The position numbers and the translations under genes were made by a program. The notes under the pieces are model-generated. The model was not told where the DNA came from, ran no database searches, and saw only the letters and a list, made by a program, of their open reading frames with translations. From an uncultured Candidatus Melainabacteria bacterium (GTDB taxonomy: Bacteria; Cyanobacteriota; Vampirovibrionia; Gastranaerophilales; Gastranaerophilaceae), in the NCBI GenBank assembly GCA_934675685.1, contig CAKURL010000008.1:1-54141 (forward strand): a DNA stretch of 54,141 nucleotides, written 5' to 3'. Positions within the stretch are counted from its first letter, which is position 1. Each line of letters starts with the position of its first letter. Below, piece by piece: positions 8,163 through 16,077 of this stretch.

Positions 8163-9437
8163 GTGTATAAAACAAAAATTTTAATAATTTCAAATAGAAA
8201 AGAGTTATCTGTTAAATATAAAAAATTAATCGATAGCTTAAACCAAGAGGCAATAATAGAAAAAGATTTGTCTCAAGCGCTTTTGACCATACAAAAGCAA
8301 GAGGCTGAATTTATTGTGATTTCAGATACAATCAAAGAAAACCTAAGCGATTTTATTAAAAAAATAAGAATTTTAACATATAATTTTCGCCCGATTATAA
8401 TTGCGATTTCAAAATCAAATGACTTAGAAGACAGGTTGAATGCTCTTGAAGCTGGGGCGGACGACTTTTTAGGAGAAGAAATCACAAAACAAGAATTTCA
8501 AGTGCGCTTAAAAGCGCACTTAAGGCGCTATTTGGAAAGCTCCATCGACCAAACAACAAATTTATTTAATAAAGCAATTACTCAAAAAGCTTTGAAAAGA
8601 AGCTTGGAAGAGGAAAATCGAGCATATATTTTAATCAAAATTAAAAGTATCGAAAACTATAGAAAAACCCATGGTGAAATTGCTTATGAAAAAGTCTTTA
8701 AAACCCTTGGTGCAATCATAAAATCGACATTATCAAACAACGATTTTTCAGGACACTTAGAACAAAACGAGATTATTTTGATTACATCTTGTTTCCAAGC
8801 GGAGAAAATCTGCGCGTTTTTAGTTTTTGCGTTTGATAATATTTTAAATAAATTTTATTCTGAAGATGAATTTGAAAACAATTTCACAATCCAAACAGAC
8901 GATAATGTTTTGGAAAATAAAGACTATTTAATGCGCCTTTATATCACAGCAGCAAAGCCTCAAAGGCAAAAAGAAGATTATAGAAACATTATAAATAATT
9001 TAAATTCTTTAATGAAAATTTGCGAAAATTCGCCAAATTCTATTTATGTAATAGATAGATTTAGGCTTGAAGGCGCAACTGTGAAAAAAGAAAAAAATAT
9101 TTTGATTTTAGAATACGATAGCGCCTTATCATATCTTTTGAAAAACGTTTGTGAAATTAATGGAATAGAAGCAAATATCGCAAAAAACGTCGAAGACTTT
9201 AAAGAAATCTATGAAGCCCAAAAGCCGCAGGTGGTTGTCTTGGATTGGGGAAGAGAAAAGACTTCAAAGAGCCTTGAGCTTGCAAAAGAAATCTCTAAAG
9301 ACGAAGTCAAGCTCATTTTTTCATCTTCTTATTTGAACAAAAAAGAAATTCTTCGCTCGGGCGCAGATTTATATATGCCAAAGCCTTATGAGATAGATGA
9401 GATGCTTTATTGGATTAAAAAATTTTTAAATATTTAA
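8163..9437 (+). CDS. Response regulator: REC - degenerate GGDEF - REC
   Basis: Starts at GTG with AAGGGA upstream. The N-terminal receiver (residues ~1-125) has the acceptor Asp55 in FIVISDTIKEN and the GADDFL turn, but lacks the usual acidic pair after the first strand. The middle (~135-300) is laid out like a GGDEF domain, yet the signature position reads SGHLEQNEIILI, so cyclase activity is not expected. The C-terminal receiver (~305-424) looks intact, with ILEYD, VVVLDWG and PKPY. PleD-like proteins normally have REC-REC-GGDEF, so this order is unusual. Probably phosphorylated by the adjacent kinase; output unknown, perhaps protein-protein or nucleotide binding. Confidence 0.8.
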   Translation: MYKTKILIISNRKELSVKYKKLIDSLNQEAIIEKDLSQALLTIQKQEAEFIVISDTIKENLSDFIKKIRILTYNFRPIIIAISKSNDLEDRLNALEAGADDFLGEEITKQEFQVRLKAHLRRYLESSIDQTTNLFNKAITQKALKRSLEEENRAYILIKIKSIENYRKTHGEIAYEKVFKTLGAIIKSTLSNNDFSGHLEQNEIILITSCFQAEKICAFLVFAFDNILNKFYSEDEFENNFTIQTDDNVLENKDYLMRLYITAAKPQRQKEDYRNIINNLNSLMKICENSPNSIYVIDRFRLEGATVKKEKNILILEYDSALSYLLKNVCEINGIEANIAKNVEDFKEIYEAQKPQVVVLDWGREKTSKSLELAKEISKDEVKLIFSSSYLNKKEILRSGADLYMPKPYEIDEMLYWIKKFLNI

Positions 9438-9438
9438 G

Positions 9439-10233
9439 CTATTTGTTAATCAGGGAAGTAGTAATCATACCCGTTTCGTCATCTATTTCGATTATTTTAT
9501 AACAATTTGTTTTTTTGAAGTCTGGTGTGATTATGTTATAAATTCCGTTTTTTGAAAATTCAGCATTTTCGTGATAATGCCCAGAAACAATAGCTATCAC
9601 GTTTTTGTGTTTGGATAAGACTTTTAAATAATCCTCTTTTTTCCACAAATTAGCATTTTCATATTTTGTGTCCACCAAAGGGAAATGCTGCAAAATTACG
9701 ACTTTTTTATTTGAATATTTTTTTAAATTGTAATCAAGCCAATCGAGCTCGTCTTTTTTGAAATATCCGCTCGAAGAAGCAAAATATTCTTTAACTCCGT
9801 TCATAGAAAGAAAAACGATATTTCCTTTTTTTATTGCGTAGTTTGGGTTTTGGCTGTGGTAGCGGCCTAGGATTTTTCTTGTTAAAAACATATAGTTTTC
9901 GCAAGTCATTGATTTTGCTTCGGATAGGTCGTGGTTGCCTATGATTATATATGGTTTTTTGTGTAATTTTTTAATTATTCTTAAGAAATTATAATAATCT
10001 TTTCCATCTGCGCTATCGATGTTGTCGCCTGTAAACACAACAAAATCGATGTCTTTATGATTTTTATTTATTTCTTTTATTGTTTCTTTTAGGGGTATTT
10101 CGTTTTTAGATTTAAAATGCACATCTGTGATTTGAATAAATTTAACTATTTTTGCATTTGCAAGAAGGCAAAAATTTTGAAAAACTAGAGCCAACAAGGC
10201 TATAAAAAACATTTTTTTGATTATTTTATTCAT
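9439..10233 (-). CDS. Secreted calcineurin-like metallophosphoesterase
   Basis: An N-terminal hydrophobic segment (MFFIALLALVFQNFCLLANA) is a likely Sec signal peptide. The metallophosphoesterase motifs follow in order: ITDVHF, VVFTGDNID, IIGNHDLS and a C-terminal VSGHYHENAEF, giving the Asp/His/Asn ligands of a dinuclear metal centre. 264 residues, single domain, predicted to act in the envelope or outside. Substrate unknown; relatives act on phosphodiesters or nucleotides. Convergent with the response regulator, one base apart. A TATAAT six bases before the ATG suggests a leaderless mRNA. Confidence 0.88.
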   Translation of the reverse strand: MNKIIKKMFFIALLALVFQNFCLLANAKIVKFIQITDVHFKSKNEIPLKETIKEINKNHKDIDFVVFTGDNIDSADGKDYYNFLRIIKKLHKKPYIIIGNHDLSEAKSMTCENYMFLTRKILGRYHSQNPNYAIKKGNIVFLSMNGVKEYFASSSGYFKKDELDWLDYNLKKYSNKKVVILQHFPLVDTKYENANLWKKEDYLKVLSKHKNVIAIVSGHYHENAEFSKNGIYNIITPDFKKTNCYKIIEIDDETGMITTSLINK

Positions 10234-10239
10234 GGGAAA

Positions 10240-10245
10240 ATTATA
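10240..10245 (-). promoter_or_regulatory. -10 box of the metallophosphoesterase gene (leaderless geometry)
   Basis: TATAAT on the minus strand, exactly six bases before the ATG at 10233. Confidence 0.5.
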
Positions 10246-10291
10246 ACATAAATAAATGTTAAGAAACTGTAAAACATTTAAAAATAAATAT

Positions 10292-10337
10292 TTGTAAATT
10301 TTTATATTCTTGTTAGAATAGATACATAAGATAAAAT
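10292..10337 (+). promoter_or_regulatory. Two overlapping promoters of the rpmG-tRNA-secE-nusG-rplKA cluster
   Basis: TTGTAA (10292-10297) with a 16-base spacer to TAGAAT (10314-10319), and TTGTTA (10310-10315) with a 16-base spacer to TAAAAT (10332-10337). Either would start transcription 70-90 bases before rpmG. Confidence 0.5.
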
Positions 10338-10342
10338 TATAT

Positions 10343-10367
10343 AGAATGTCCCTTGTTAGGACATTCT
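10343..10367 (+). promoter_or_regulatory. Hairpin at the 5' end of the rpmG leader
   Basis: AGAATGTCC and GGACATTCT form a nine-pair stem with a 7-base loop. No T-run follows, so it is not a simple terminator. It lies at or just after the predicted transcript start and could stabilise the mRNA or bind a ribosomal protein; this is inference. Confidence 0.4.
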
Positions 10368-10416
10368 CTTAATAAGAAAAGATTTCAAGATAAAACCCCT
10401 AGGAAAGGTAGAAAAA

Positions 10417-10584
10417 ATGGGAATTAAAGGTAAAAACGACAAAATGGTTGTCCTTGCTTGCGAAGATTGCAAAGAAAGAAATTATACAACTACAAAAAAT
10501 AAAAAAACAAATAAAGAAAGAATGGAATTAAAAAAATATTGTCCAACTTGCAAAACTCACACAGTTCACAAAGAAACTAAGTAA
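10417..10584 (+). CDS. rpmG: Ribosomal protein L33
   Basis: 55-residue 50S subunit protein. It has the zinc-ribbon version of L33: two CxxC knuckles, in LACEDCKER and KYCPTCKTH, separated by the usual NKKTNKERMELKKY stretch. The ATG at 10417 is preceded by AGGAAAGG. It heads the conserved bacterial order rpmG, tRNA-Trp, secE, nusG, rplK, rplA. Possession of the Cys-containing form means its function depends on zinc supply. Confidence 0.95.
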   Translation: MGIKGKNDKMVVLACEDCKERNYTTTKNKKTNKERMELKKYCPTCKTHTVHKETK

Positions 10585-10585
10585 T

Positions 10586-10729
10586 AAGCGCAAGCTGAAG
10601 TTCCCAAGTGGTTTGCGTTGAGCAAAGCACTGGAACTTATAAAAGGTGACGTAGGATAATCGAGTTTGCGAACGACAGCGAAGCGATAGTGAGCCAAACG
10701 AGATACCCACAGGAACCGAAAAGCATAAG
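10586..10729 (+). ncRNA. Structured repeat element, copy A
   Basis: No gene fits this stretch between rpmG and tRNA-Trp. It starts AAGCGCAAGC (a possible GCAA tetraloop hairpin). A long hairpin follows: AAGTTCC (10598-10604) pairs with GGAACTT (10632-10638), with inner TTTGC/GCAAA around the loop GTTGA (10617-10621). Then come GACGTAG (10648-10654), a second hairpin (ATC-GA-GTTTG pairing CAAAC-GA-GAT, with tandem G-A mismatches) and CACAGGAACC (10708-10717). A collinear second copy is at 40581-40721, with different stem bases but the same pairs and the same loop. Could be a structured RNA, an RNA element in the rpmG mRNA, or a small mobile repeat. Confidence 0.5.
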
Positions 10730-10784
10730 TTGGTGCGATAATCGGTAGATAATAAATCTTAAAAGCAATTTGATAATTAAATTT

Positions 10785-10857
10785 GCGTCCTTAGTTCAGT
10801 TGGTAGAACGTCGGTCTCCAAAACCGGATGTCGAGGGTTCGAGTCCTTCAGGGCGCG
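10785..10857 (+). tRNA. tRNA-Trp (CCA anticodon)
   Basis: Complete cloverleaf: acceptor GCGTCCT/AGGGCGC, D arm with TTCAGTTGGTAGAA, anticodon loop CTCCAAA, T arm GAGGGTTCGAGTCCTTC, discriminator G as expected for tRNA-Trp. The 3' CCA is not encoded. Its position before secE-nusG is conserved in many bacteria. Confidence 0.96.
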
Positions 10858-10886
10858 AATTTCAATTTAAGTTTAGAAAGTAAAAA

Positions 10887-11108
10887 ATGGCTTCAACAGA
10901 AAAAAATACAAATTCTAATAAAAACTTTAAAGAAGAAATGATTTCGTATTTTAAAGGCGTAAAAGCTGAATGGTCAAAGGTTTCTTGGCCTACTAAACAA
11001 CAAGTTATTGTTGAAACGGGAATTGTTTTGGCGGTCGTTGTGTTTTTTACTCTTGTTGTTTATTTTATGGATATAATTTTCAAAGCTCTTTTGGATTTAA
11101 TTAAGTAA
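10887..11108 (+). CDS. secE: Protein translocase subunit SecE
   Basis: 73-residue essential clamp of the SecYEG channel. The conserved cytoplasmic amphipathic helix is visible as YFKGVKAEWSKVSWPTKQQV (residues ~21-40), followed by one transmembrane segment (IVLAVVVFFTLVVYFMDIIF). This is the short, single-span form found outside the Enterobacteria. It is placed directly upstream of nusG, the universal bacterial arrangement. A weak AGAAAG precedes the ATG. Confidence 0.95.
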   Translation: MASTEKNTNSNKNFKEEMISYFKGVKAEWSKVSWPTKQQVIVETGIVLAVVVFFTLVVYFMDIIFKALLDLIK

Positions 11109-11118
11109 AGGTTGAAAA

Positions 11119-11748
11119 ATGTCAGAAAAAGAAAACGAATTGCAAAACGAAGAACAATTGGAAACTCCGGTTGAAGAAAATATTTACATAAGCAAAGAAG
11201 AAACACACAACGTCGAAAAAGCCCCACAAAAAAGATGGTATGTGGTTCATACGTATTCTGGTTATGAAAATAAAGTTAAAGTTAACCTTCAAAAACGTAT
11301 TGAATACATGAATATGGGCGAAAAAATCTTCAGAATTGAAGTTCCTCAAAAAAGCATTACACAAGTGCGCGCAGGCAAAAAGACTACTAAAGAAGAAAAA
11401 ATCTTCCCTGGATATGTGCTTGTTGAAATGATTATGGACGAAGAATCTTGGTATGTGGTTCGTCACACGGCAGGAGTTACAAAATTCGTCGGCACTGCGA
11501 AAAGACCAATCGCAGCAAAAGATTCTGAAATTAAAAAGATTATTCATAGAGGTCAACAAACTACAACTAAAATCGAACTTGACGTTAAAGTTGGCGACAA
11601 AGTTAAGATTGTTTCTGGGCCGTTTGCAGACTTTATCGGAGACATTACGGAAGTATATCCTGATAAATCTAAATTGCGCGCAATGGTTTCAATCTTTGGT
11701 CGTGAAACACCTGTTGAGCTTGAATATAAACAAATTCAAAAAGTATAA
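11119..11748 (+). CDS. nusG: Transcription termination/antitermination factor NusG
   Basis: Binds RNA polymerase and couples transcription to Rho or to the ribosome. The NGN domain begins at RWYVVHTYSGYENKV (residue ~38) and contains FPGYVLVEM and VRHTAGVTKFVG. The C-terminal KOW domain is seen as GDKVKIVSGPFADFIG near residue 158. The first ~36 residues form an acidic, low-complexity extension (rich in Glu, Asn and Thr) not present in short NusG proteins. Total 209 residues. Ten bases after secE. Confidence 0.97.
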   Translation: MSEKENELQNEEQLETPVEENIYISKEETHNVEKAPQKRWYVVHTYSGYENKVKVNLQKRIEYMNMGEKIFRIEVPQKSITQVRAGKKTTKEEKIFPGYVLVEMIMDEESWYVVRHTAGVTKFVGTAKRPIAAKDSEIKKIIHRGQQTTTKIELDVKVGDKVKIVSGPFADFIGDITEVYPDKSKLRAMVSIFGRETPVELEYKQIQKV

Positions 11749-11749
11749 T

Positions 11750-11799
11750 GTGCTTGTGGAAGGAATTTAATTCCGCCAATACCACGAAAGGAGAAAAAA
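11750..11799 (+). promoter_or_regulatory. Leader hairpin before rplK, candidate L1 autoregulatory site
   Basis: GTGG and CCAC enclose a GGAA-TTTAA-TTCC hairpin with an asymmetric internal loop (AA opposite GCCAATA), directly before the AAAGGAG of rplK. In many bacteria L1 represses its own rplK-rplA mRNA by binding such a leader. The role here is inference from position and shape. Confidence 0.3.
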
Positions 11800-12237
11800 A
11801 TGGCACCAAAATCAAATAAGAAAATTACCGGCAAAATCAAATTGCAAATTGAAGCCGGCAAAGCAAATCCAGCACCTCCAGTTGGTCCAGCATTGGGTCA
11901 AAAAGGTGTTAACATCATGGATTTTTGCAAACAGTTTAATGAAAGAACTGCTCAACAAGCAGGCTACATTATTCCTGTTGTAATTGATGTATATGAAGAC
12001 AGAAGTTTTGATTTCGTTATCAAATCACCTCCAGCTGCTGTTTTAATTAAAAAAGAACTTAACCTTCCAAAAGGTTCTGCAGTTCCTAACAAAACAAAAG
12101 TTGGACAAATTACTCAAGAACAACTTGAAAAAATTGCAAAAATCAAAATGAACGATTTAAATGCAACAAGCCTTGAAGCTGCTGTAGAAATGATTAAAGG
12201 TACAGCAAGAGCAATGGGCGTTACAGTAGCACAATAA
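11800..12237 (+). CDS. rplK: Ribosomal protein L11
   Basis: 50S subunit protein of the GTPase-associated centre. The N-terminal domain has the invariant IKLQIEAGKANPAPPVGPAL followed by GQKGVNIMDFCKQFN; the rRNA-binding C-terminal domain contains FVIKSPPAA and ends ARAMGVTV. 145 residues against the usual 141, from a short basic N-terminal extension (MAPKSNKKI). AAAGGAG lies before the ATG. Cotranscribed with rplA. Confidence 0.98.
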   Translation: MAPKSNKKITGKIKLQIEAGKANPAPPVGPALGQKGVNIMDFCKQFNERTAQQAGYIIPVVIDVYEDRSFDFVIKSPPAAVLIKKELNLPKGSAVPNKTKVGQITQEQLEKIAKIKMNDLNATSLEAAVEMIKGTARAMGVTVAQ

Positions 12238-12294
12238 GATTGGGAGATAAGCTTTAAAAAGCTATCGCTAACACCACAAAAGGAGAAATTATAA

Positions 12295-13020
12295 ATGGCT
12301 AAATTAACCAAAAAACAAAAGAAAATAAATGAAATGATGGAAGGCTTCGCGCAACCTACATCTGCTTTAGAAGCTATTAAGAAACTTCAAGAAGTAGCTG
12401 GTGCAACTGCTAAATTCGATGAAACTTTAGAATGCCACATGCGCCTTGGTATCGATGTAAAACACGCTGACCAACAAATCAGATCAACTACTGTTTTACC
12501 TGCTGGCCTTGGTAAAGAAGTTCGCGTTTGCGTTATCGCAAAAGCTGACTTAGTTGCTGCAGCAAAAGAAGCTGGCGCAAATGAAGCTGGTTCTGAAGAA
12601 ATCATCGACAAAATTGCAGGCGGCTGGTTCGAATTCGATACTTTAATTGCAACTCCTGATATGATGCCTAAATTAGGTAAATTAGGTAGAGTTTTAGGGC
12701 CTAAAGGTTTAATGCCAAACCCTAAGACTGGAACAGTTACTACAGACGTAGCTAAAGCAGTTAAAGACGCTAAAGCCGGTAAAGTTGAATTCCGTGCTGA
12801 CAAACAAGGTATGATTCACGTACCTCTTGGCAAAATGAAATTCACAACTGAAGATTTAATCAAAAACTATGCAACTTTGGCTGACGCTATTTTAAAAGCA
12901 AAACCATCAGCAGCTAAAGGTACATACTTGAAATCAGTATATCTTTCTACAACTATGGGCCCTGGAATTAAGCTTGACGCTAAAAACGTGCCTGCAGAAG
13001 TAAAAGAATATGTTGGCTAA
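12295..13020 (+). CDS. rplA: Ribosomal protein L1
   Basis: 50S stalk protein and usual translational repressor of its own operon. Typical segments are DVKHADQQIRSTTVLPAG, the GRVLGPKGLMPNPKTGTVT signature and FRADKQGMIHVPLGK. 241 residues, near the usual 230. AAAAGGAG precedes the ATG. In many bacteria rplJ and rplL follow; here the next gene encodes a GtrA-like membrane protein that overlaps the rplA end by 11 bases. Confidence 0.98.
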   Translation: MAKLTKKQKKINEMMEGFAQPTSALEAIKKLQEVAGATAKFDETLECHMRLGIDVKHADQQIRSTTVLPAGLGKEVRVCVIAKADLVAAAKEAGANEAGSEEIIDKIAGGWFEFDTLIATPDMMPKLGKLGRVLGPKGLMPNPKTGTVTTDVAKAVKDAKAGKVEFRADKQGMIHVPLGKMKFTTEDLIKNYATLADAILKAKPSAAKGTYLKSVYLSTTMGPGIKLDAKNVPAEVKEYVG

Positions 13021-13489
13021 TTTGATTGAAAAAATTAAGACAAACGCAGCTTTTATTAAATTAAGAGCTGCGTTTTCGTCCATTTTTCACTTTTTGCACA
13101 AAAAGTTCCTCTGGGGAGCTTTTAAAAGAATAGATGAAAAATTCTTTAAATTTCTTTTTGTGGGTGCGATAAATACCGTTTTTGCCTACACAATTTATGT
13201 TATTTTTGTCGCTTTGGGGCTTGTTCCAAATGTGGCGCTTGTTTTTCAATATATCTTAGGAATTTTATGGAATTTTAAAACAACGGGTTCTATTGTTTTT
13301 AAAAATCACGACAACAAGCTTATTTTTAAATTTTTCTTAAGCTATATCGTGACATTTTTAATAAACAGCGCTTTTTTATATTTGCTCACAGAAATTATAA
13401 AGATGAACGATTATCTAGCGCAAGCTTTGCTTGTTGTTCCAATTGCCGTTATTTCTTTTCTTATTATGAAATTTTGGGTTTTTAAATAA
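13010..13489 (+). CDS. GtrA-like polytopic membrane protein
   Basis: 159 residues with four hydrophobic segments from about residue 45 to the end. The core FKFLFVGAINTVFAYTIYV and the closing FLIMKFWVFK are typical of GtrA/DPMS-type proteins, thought to flip lipid-linked sugars. A basic N-terminal 40 residues precedes the domain. The ATG at 13010 overlaps rplA by 11 bases, implying translational coupling to a ribosomal protein, an odd pairing; an internal start cannot be excluded. The glycosyltransferase that usually accompanies such flippases is not adjacent. Confidence 0.85.
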   Translation: MLANLIEKIKTNAAFIKLRAAFSSIFHFLHKKFLWGAFKRIDEKFFKFLFVGAINTVFAYTIYVIFVALGLVPNVALVFQYILGILWNFKTTGSIVFKNHDNKLIFKFFLSYIVTFLINSAFLYLLTEIIKMNDYLAQALLVVPIAVISFLIMKFWVFK

Positions 13490-13504
13490 AAAATAAAATC
13501 GTCT

Positions 13505-15118
13505 TTAAGGGTTTATATCAAGGCTCGGCGGAACGTATTTCACGCACTCATCTTTTTCATAGATGGAAACCGTATTTTTGCCATTATGTTTTGAAAAATA
13601 TAAAGCTGTGTCTGCCGCGTTAATCAAGTCTTTTGGCTCTTGCCCGTCTGTTAGATAGTGCGCCACCCCAATAGACACAGTAGGCGACAAAGTTCTATTT
13701 TCGTCTATTGTAACTACAATTTGTTCTATATTTTTTCTAATGCGCTCTGCTATGATGCAAGCGTCTTTTTTATCTGTCTCGGGCAAAATAACGACAAATT
13801 CTTCCCCGCCATATCTGGCTGGGATATCGATTTTTCGAACACTTTCTTGCAAAGTTGAAGCAAGGCGTTTCAAGATGATGTCCCCTGTTAAGTGGCCATA
13901 GGTGTCATTTATTCTTTTGAAATTATCAATATCCATCATAATTAAAGAAGCATTTCTTTTGTATCTTGAACATCTTCTTAATTCGTTTTCTAATAATGTA
14001 TAGAAGTGGCGATAGATATAAAGCTTTGTCATACCGTCTTTTGTGGCTAATTCATAGAGCTTTGCGTTGTCTATTGCAATAGCTGCTTGGTTTGCTAAAG
14101 ACGTGATGAATTCTAAGTCTTTTTGGTTGAACAATTTATTATGTTTTTTGTTTGTGATGTTAATAACACCAATGACCTCGCCTTTGGCAATCAAAGGCAC
14201 ACACAAAAGAGATTTTGTGTTTGAAATAAATTCTTTTACAATAAAACGAGGGTCAGCAGAGCCTAAGTTTGTGATGATTGGTTTGCGCTCTAAAAATACA
14301 GTCCCTGCAATTCCTTCTCCGATTGCGATTTTGGCACATTGAACGGCGCCATTATTAATAGCGTCTTCTAATTTTTTATCTTTTAAGCCGGACACGATTC
14401 TAACTTGAAGTGCATTTAAGCTATAATCATAAAGCATTAAAGAGCCTTTTTCTGCGTCTAGCGTAACCAGTGCTTTTTGTATGATGACTTGAAGAAGTCT
14501 TTTTAAGTCATCAATGAAGTTTACTGCTTGAGAAATATTATACAAAATTGAAATATTGTGCAAAGACTTTTGAAGCTGCATTAATTCTACGTTTTCTTTG
14601 ATTTTTTTGTGGAGCTTCGCAATAATTGGCTCAATATAATCAAAAATAGAATTCAAATTGTCGATTTTTTCTTCTGTTAATTTTTCGTCTTTGAATTCTT
14701 TCATAAAATAAAACGCGATAGGAACGCCTTTTGAAAAGAAAACGCGAACGTGGCTTGGGTTCAAAGAAGAGATGTTATTATATTCTAAAAATCCTTTGAA
14801 AAGCTGAGAGCCGTTTCCATCTTGCATTTTGACGATTTTTCTTGAATTTGCCTCTTCCCAAAAAGAAGATTTTGTTTCTTCGAATTCAAAAAATTCGTTA
14901 GTGCGCACTTTTTGTGTTGAAAAGACGCATTTATAGTTTTGCCCGTCCAATAGGTAAATCGTCGTTTCTTCCACATTTACAAAGTTTTTGCAATGTTGCG
15001 CCAATTTTTCTAATAGTTCATATACATCATCTGTTTGATTAGCAATTGTACTAACTTCAAACATCATGTTAAGATATTCTATATGCTTTTTTGTGTACAA
15101 GTCTTTTTCTTCGGTCAT
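13505..15118 (-). CDS. GAF-GAF-GGDEF diguanylate cyclase
   Basis: 537 residues. Residues ~15-175 form a divergent GAF-like region, ~190-350 a clearer GAF domain (GEGIAGTVFLERKPIITNLG, LLCVPLIAKGEVIGVINI) and ~365-525 a GGDEF domain. The active-site loop is intact (ARYGGEEFVVIL), with the conserved MMDIDNFKRINDTYGH before it. The inhibitory site RxxD (RKID) lies five residues ahead of GGEEF, so c-di-GMP feedback is expected. No transmembrane segment: a soluble sensor-cyclase. Divergent from the methyltransferase gene and sharing a palindromic -10 region with it. Confidence 0.93.
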   Translation of the reverse strand: MTEEKDLYTKKHIEYLNMMFEVSTIANQTDDVYELLEKLAQHCKNFVNVEETTIYLLDGQNYKCVFSTQKVRTNEFFEFEETKSSFWEEANSRKIVKMQDGNGSQLFKGFLEYNNISSLNPSHVRVFFSKGVPIAFYFMKEFKDEKLTEEKIDNLNSIFDYIEPIIAKLHKKIKENVELMQLQKSLHNISILYNISQAVNFIDDLKRLLQVIIQKALVTLDAEKGSLMLYDYSLNALQVRIVSGLKDKKLEDAINNGAVQCAKIAIGEGIAGTVFLERKPIITNLGSADPRFIVKEFISNTKSLLCVPLIAKGEVIGVINITNKKHNKLFNQKDLEFITSLANQAAIAIDNAKLYELATKDGMTKLYIYRHFYTLLENELRRCSRYKRNASLIMMDIDNFKRINDTYGHLTGDIILKRLASTLQESVRKIDIPARYGGEEFVVILPETDKKDACIIAERIRKNIEQIVVTIDENRTLSPTVSIGVAHYLTDGQEPKDLINAADTALYFSKHNGKNTVSIYEKDECVKYVPPSLDINP

Positions 15119-15141
15119 CTCTGGTTCACAAATATCTATAC

Positions 15142-15149
15142 ATTATAAT
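15142..15149. promoter_or_regulatory. Palindromic ATTATAAT between divergent genes
   Basis: Reads TATAAT on both strands (15144-15149 plus, 15142-15147 minus), midway between the cyclase gene and the methyltransferase gene. Likely a shared -10 region for divergent transcription. Confidence 0.45.
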
Positions 15150-15210
15150 TATAAATGTTTCAAAAATAAAAATCACTTTTATAAATTTAAATACTACGTT
15201 TGGAGGAAAA

Positions 15211-16077
15211 ATGAGCGACATTTGCAAAAATTGGTCAACATGGCTTAAAAAAACAAGATTTTCATACATGGACGAAAACCAAAAGCAACAAACCTTAAAT
15301 TGGCTTTTGCTTGTAAGAGACCAAGTTTTGAATTTAGCCCAAATAAAAGATGGGCAAAAAGTTGCGGATTTTGGCTGTGGGAGCGGGCTTTTGGGCTTTG
15401 GCGTTTTAGAAAAATTTGAAGATAAAGTAGAGATAATTTTTTCTGATAAATTTTCTGATTGCTTAGAAGAATGCAGAAAAATCTTGGAAACAACAAAATG
15501 TAAAAGTAACGTGAAATTTCTTCAAACAGATATCGAAAAAATTAACCTTCAAAATTCTTACCTCGATTGCGCGCTGACGCGTTCTGTATTGGTGCATGTT
15601 TTAAATAAAAAAGCAGCTTTTTTTGAGCTTCAAAGAGTCTTAAAAAGTGGCGGAAGATATTGCGCTTTCGAGCCTATAATTTCTCAAAACACCAGATATT
15701 ATGAGCTTTTGAGTCCTCAAAATATCTCAAGTTACGAAGAATTTAAAAAAGCAGAAAAAGAATTCATGGAAAGCCCAGACGATTCTTTGGTGAATTTTAA
15801 TGCTAATACTTTAGATGAAGATTTAAACGAAGCAGGATTCAGCGACGTTAAAATCGATGTCCAAAAAGCAAATTCAAGATATGTCGTAAAAAAAGAAAAT
15901 GTGATTTCTTGGTTTGTTTCCCCTCCGGCTCCCGACAAAAAATCTATGAAAGAAAGATTTTTGGATTATTTTGAAGAAAAAAAAGTCGATAATTTTATAA
16001 AAGAAGTCGAGCTTGCTTTGGGCGACAAAGAAATCGAAGTTTCTTCAAACGTTGCTTTGATTAAGGCGGTGAAATAA
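15211..16077 (+). CDS. Class I SAM-dependent methyltransferase
   Basis: 288 residues. Motif I of the Rossmann fold is VADFGCGSGLLGFGVLE (residues ~48-64), followed by the acidic end of the second strand (IIFSDKFSD) and motif IV-like DCALTRSVLVHV. The C-terminal third has no match I can name. The substrate could be a small molecule, quinone or lipid; UbiE/ArsM-like families share these motifs. The frame is open upstream to 15091, but GGAGG eight bases before the ATG at 15211 decides the start. The stop overlaps the ATG of ylxR by one base (TAATG). Confidence 0.85.
   Translation: MSDICKNWSTWLKKTRFSYMDENQKQQTLNWLLLVRDQVLNLAQIKDGQKVADFGCGSGLLGFGVLEKFEDKVEIIFSDKFSDCLEECRKILETTKCKSNVKFLQTDIEKINLQNSYLDCALTRSVLVHVLNKKAAFFELQRVLKSGGRYCAFEPIISQNTRYYELLSPQNISSYEEFKKAEKEFMESPDDSLVNFNANTLDEDLNEAGFSDVKIDVQKANSRYVVKKENVISWFVSPPAPDKKSMKERFLDYFEEKKVDNFIKEVELALGDKEIEVSSNVALIKAVK

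Noticed and set aside
11122..11559. 145-codon minus-strand frame opposite nusG
   Set aside because: Phe-rich shadow of the NusG coding strand.
12387..12803. 138-codon minus-strand frame opposite rplA
   Set aside because: Shadow of L1; no ribosome-binding site and no recognisable motif.
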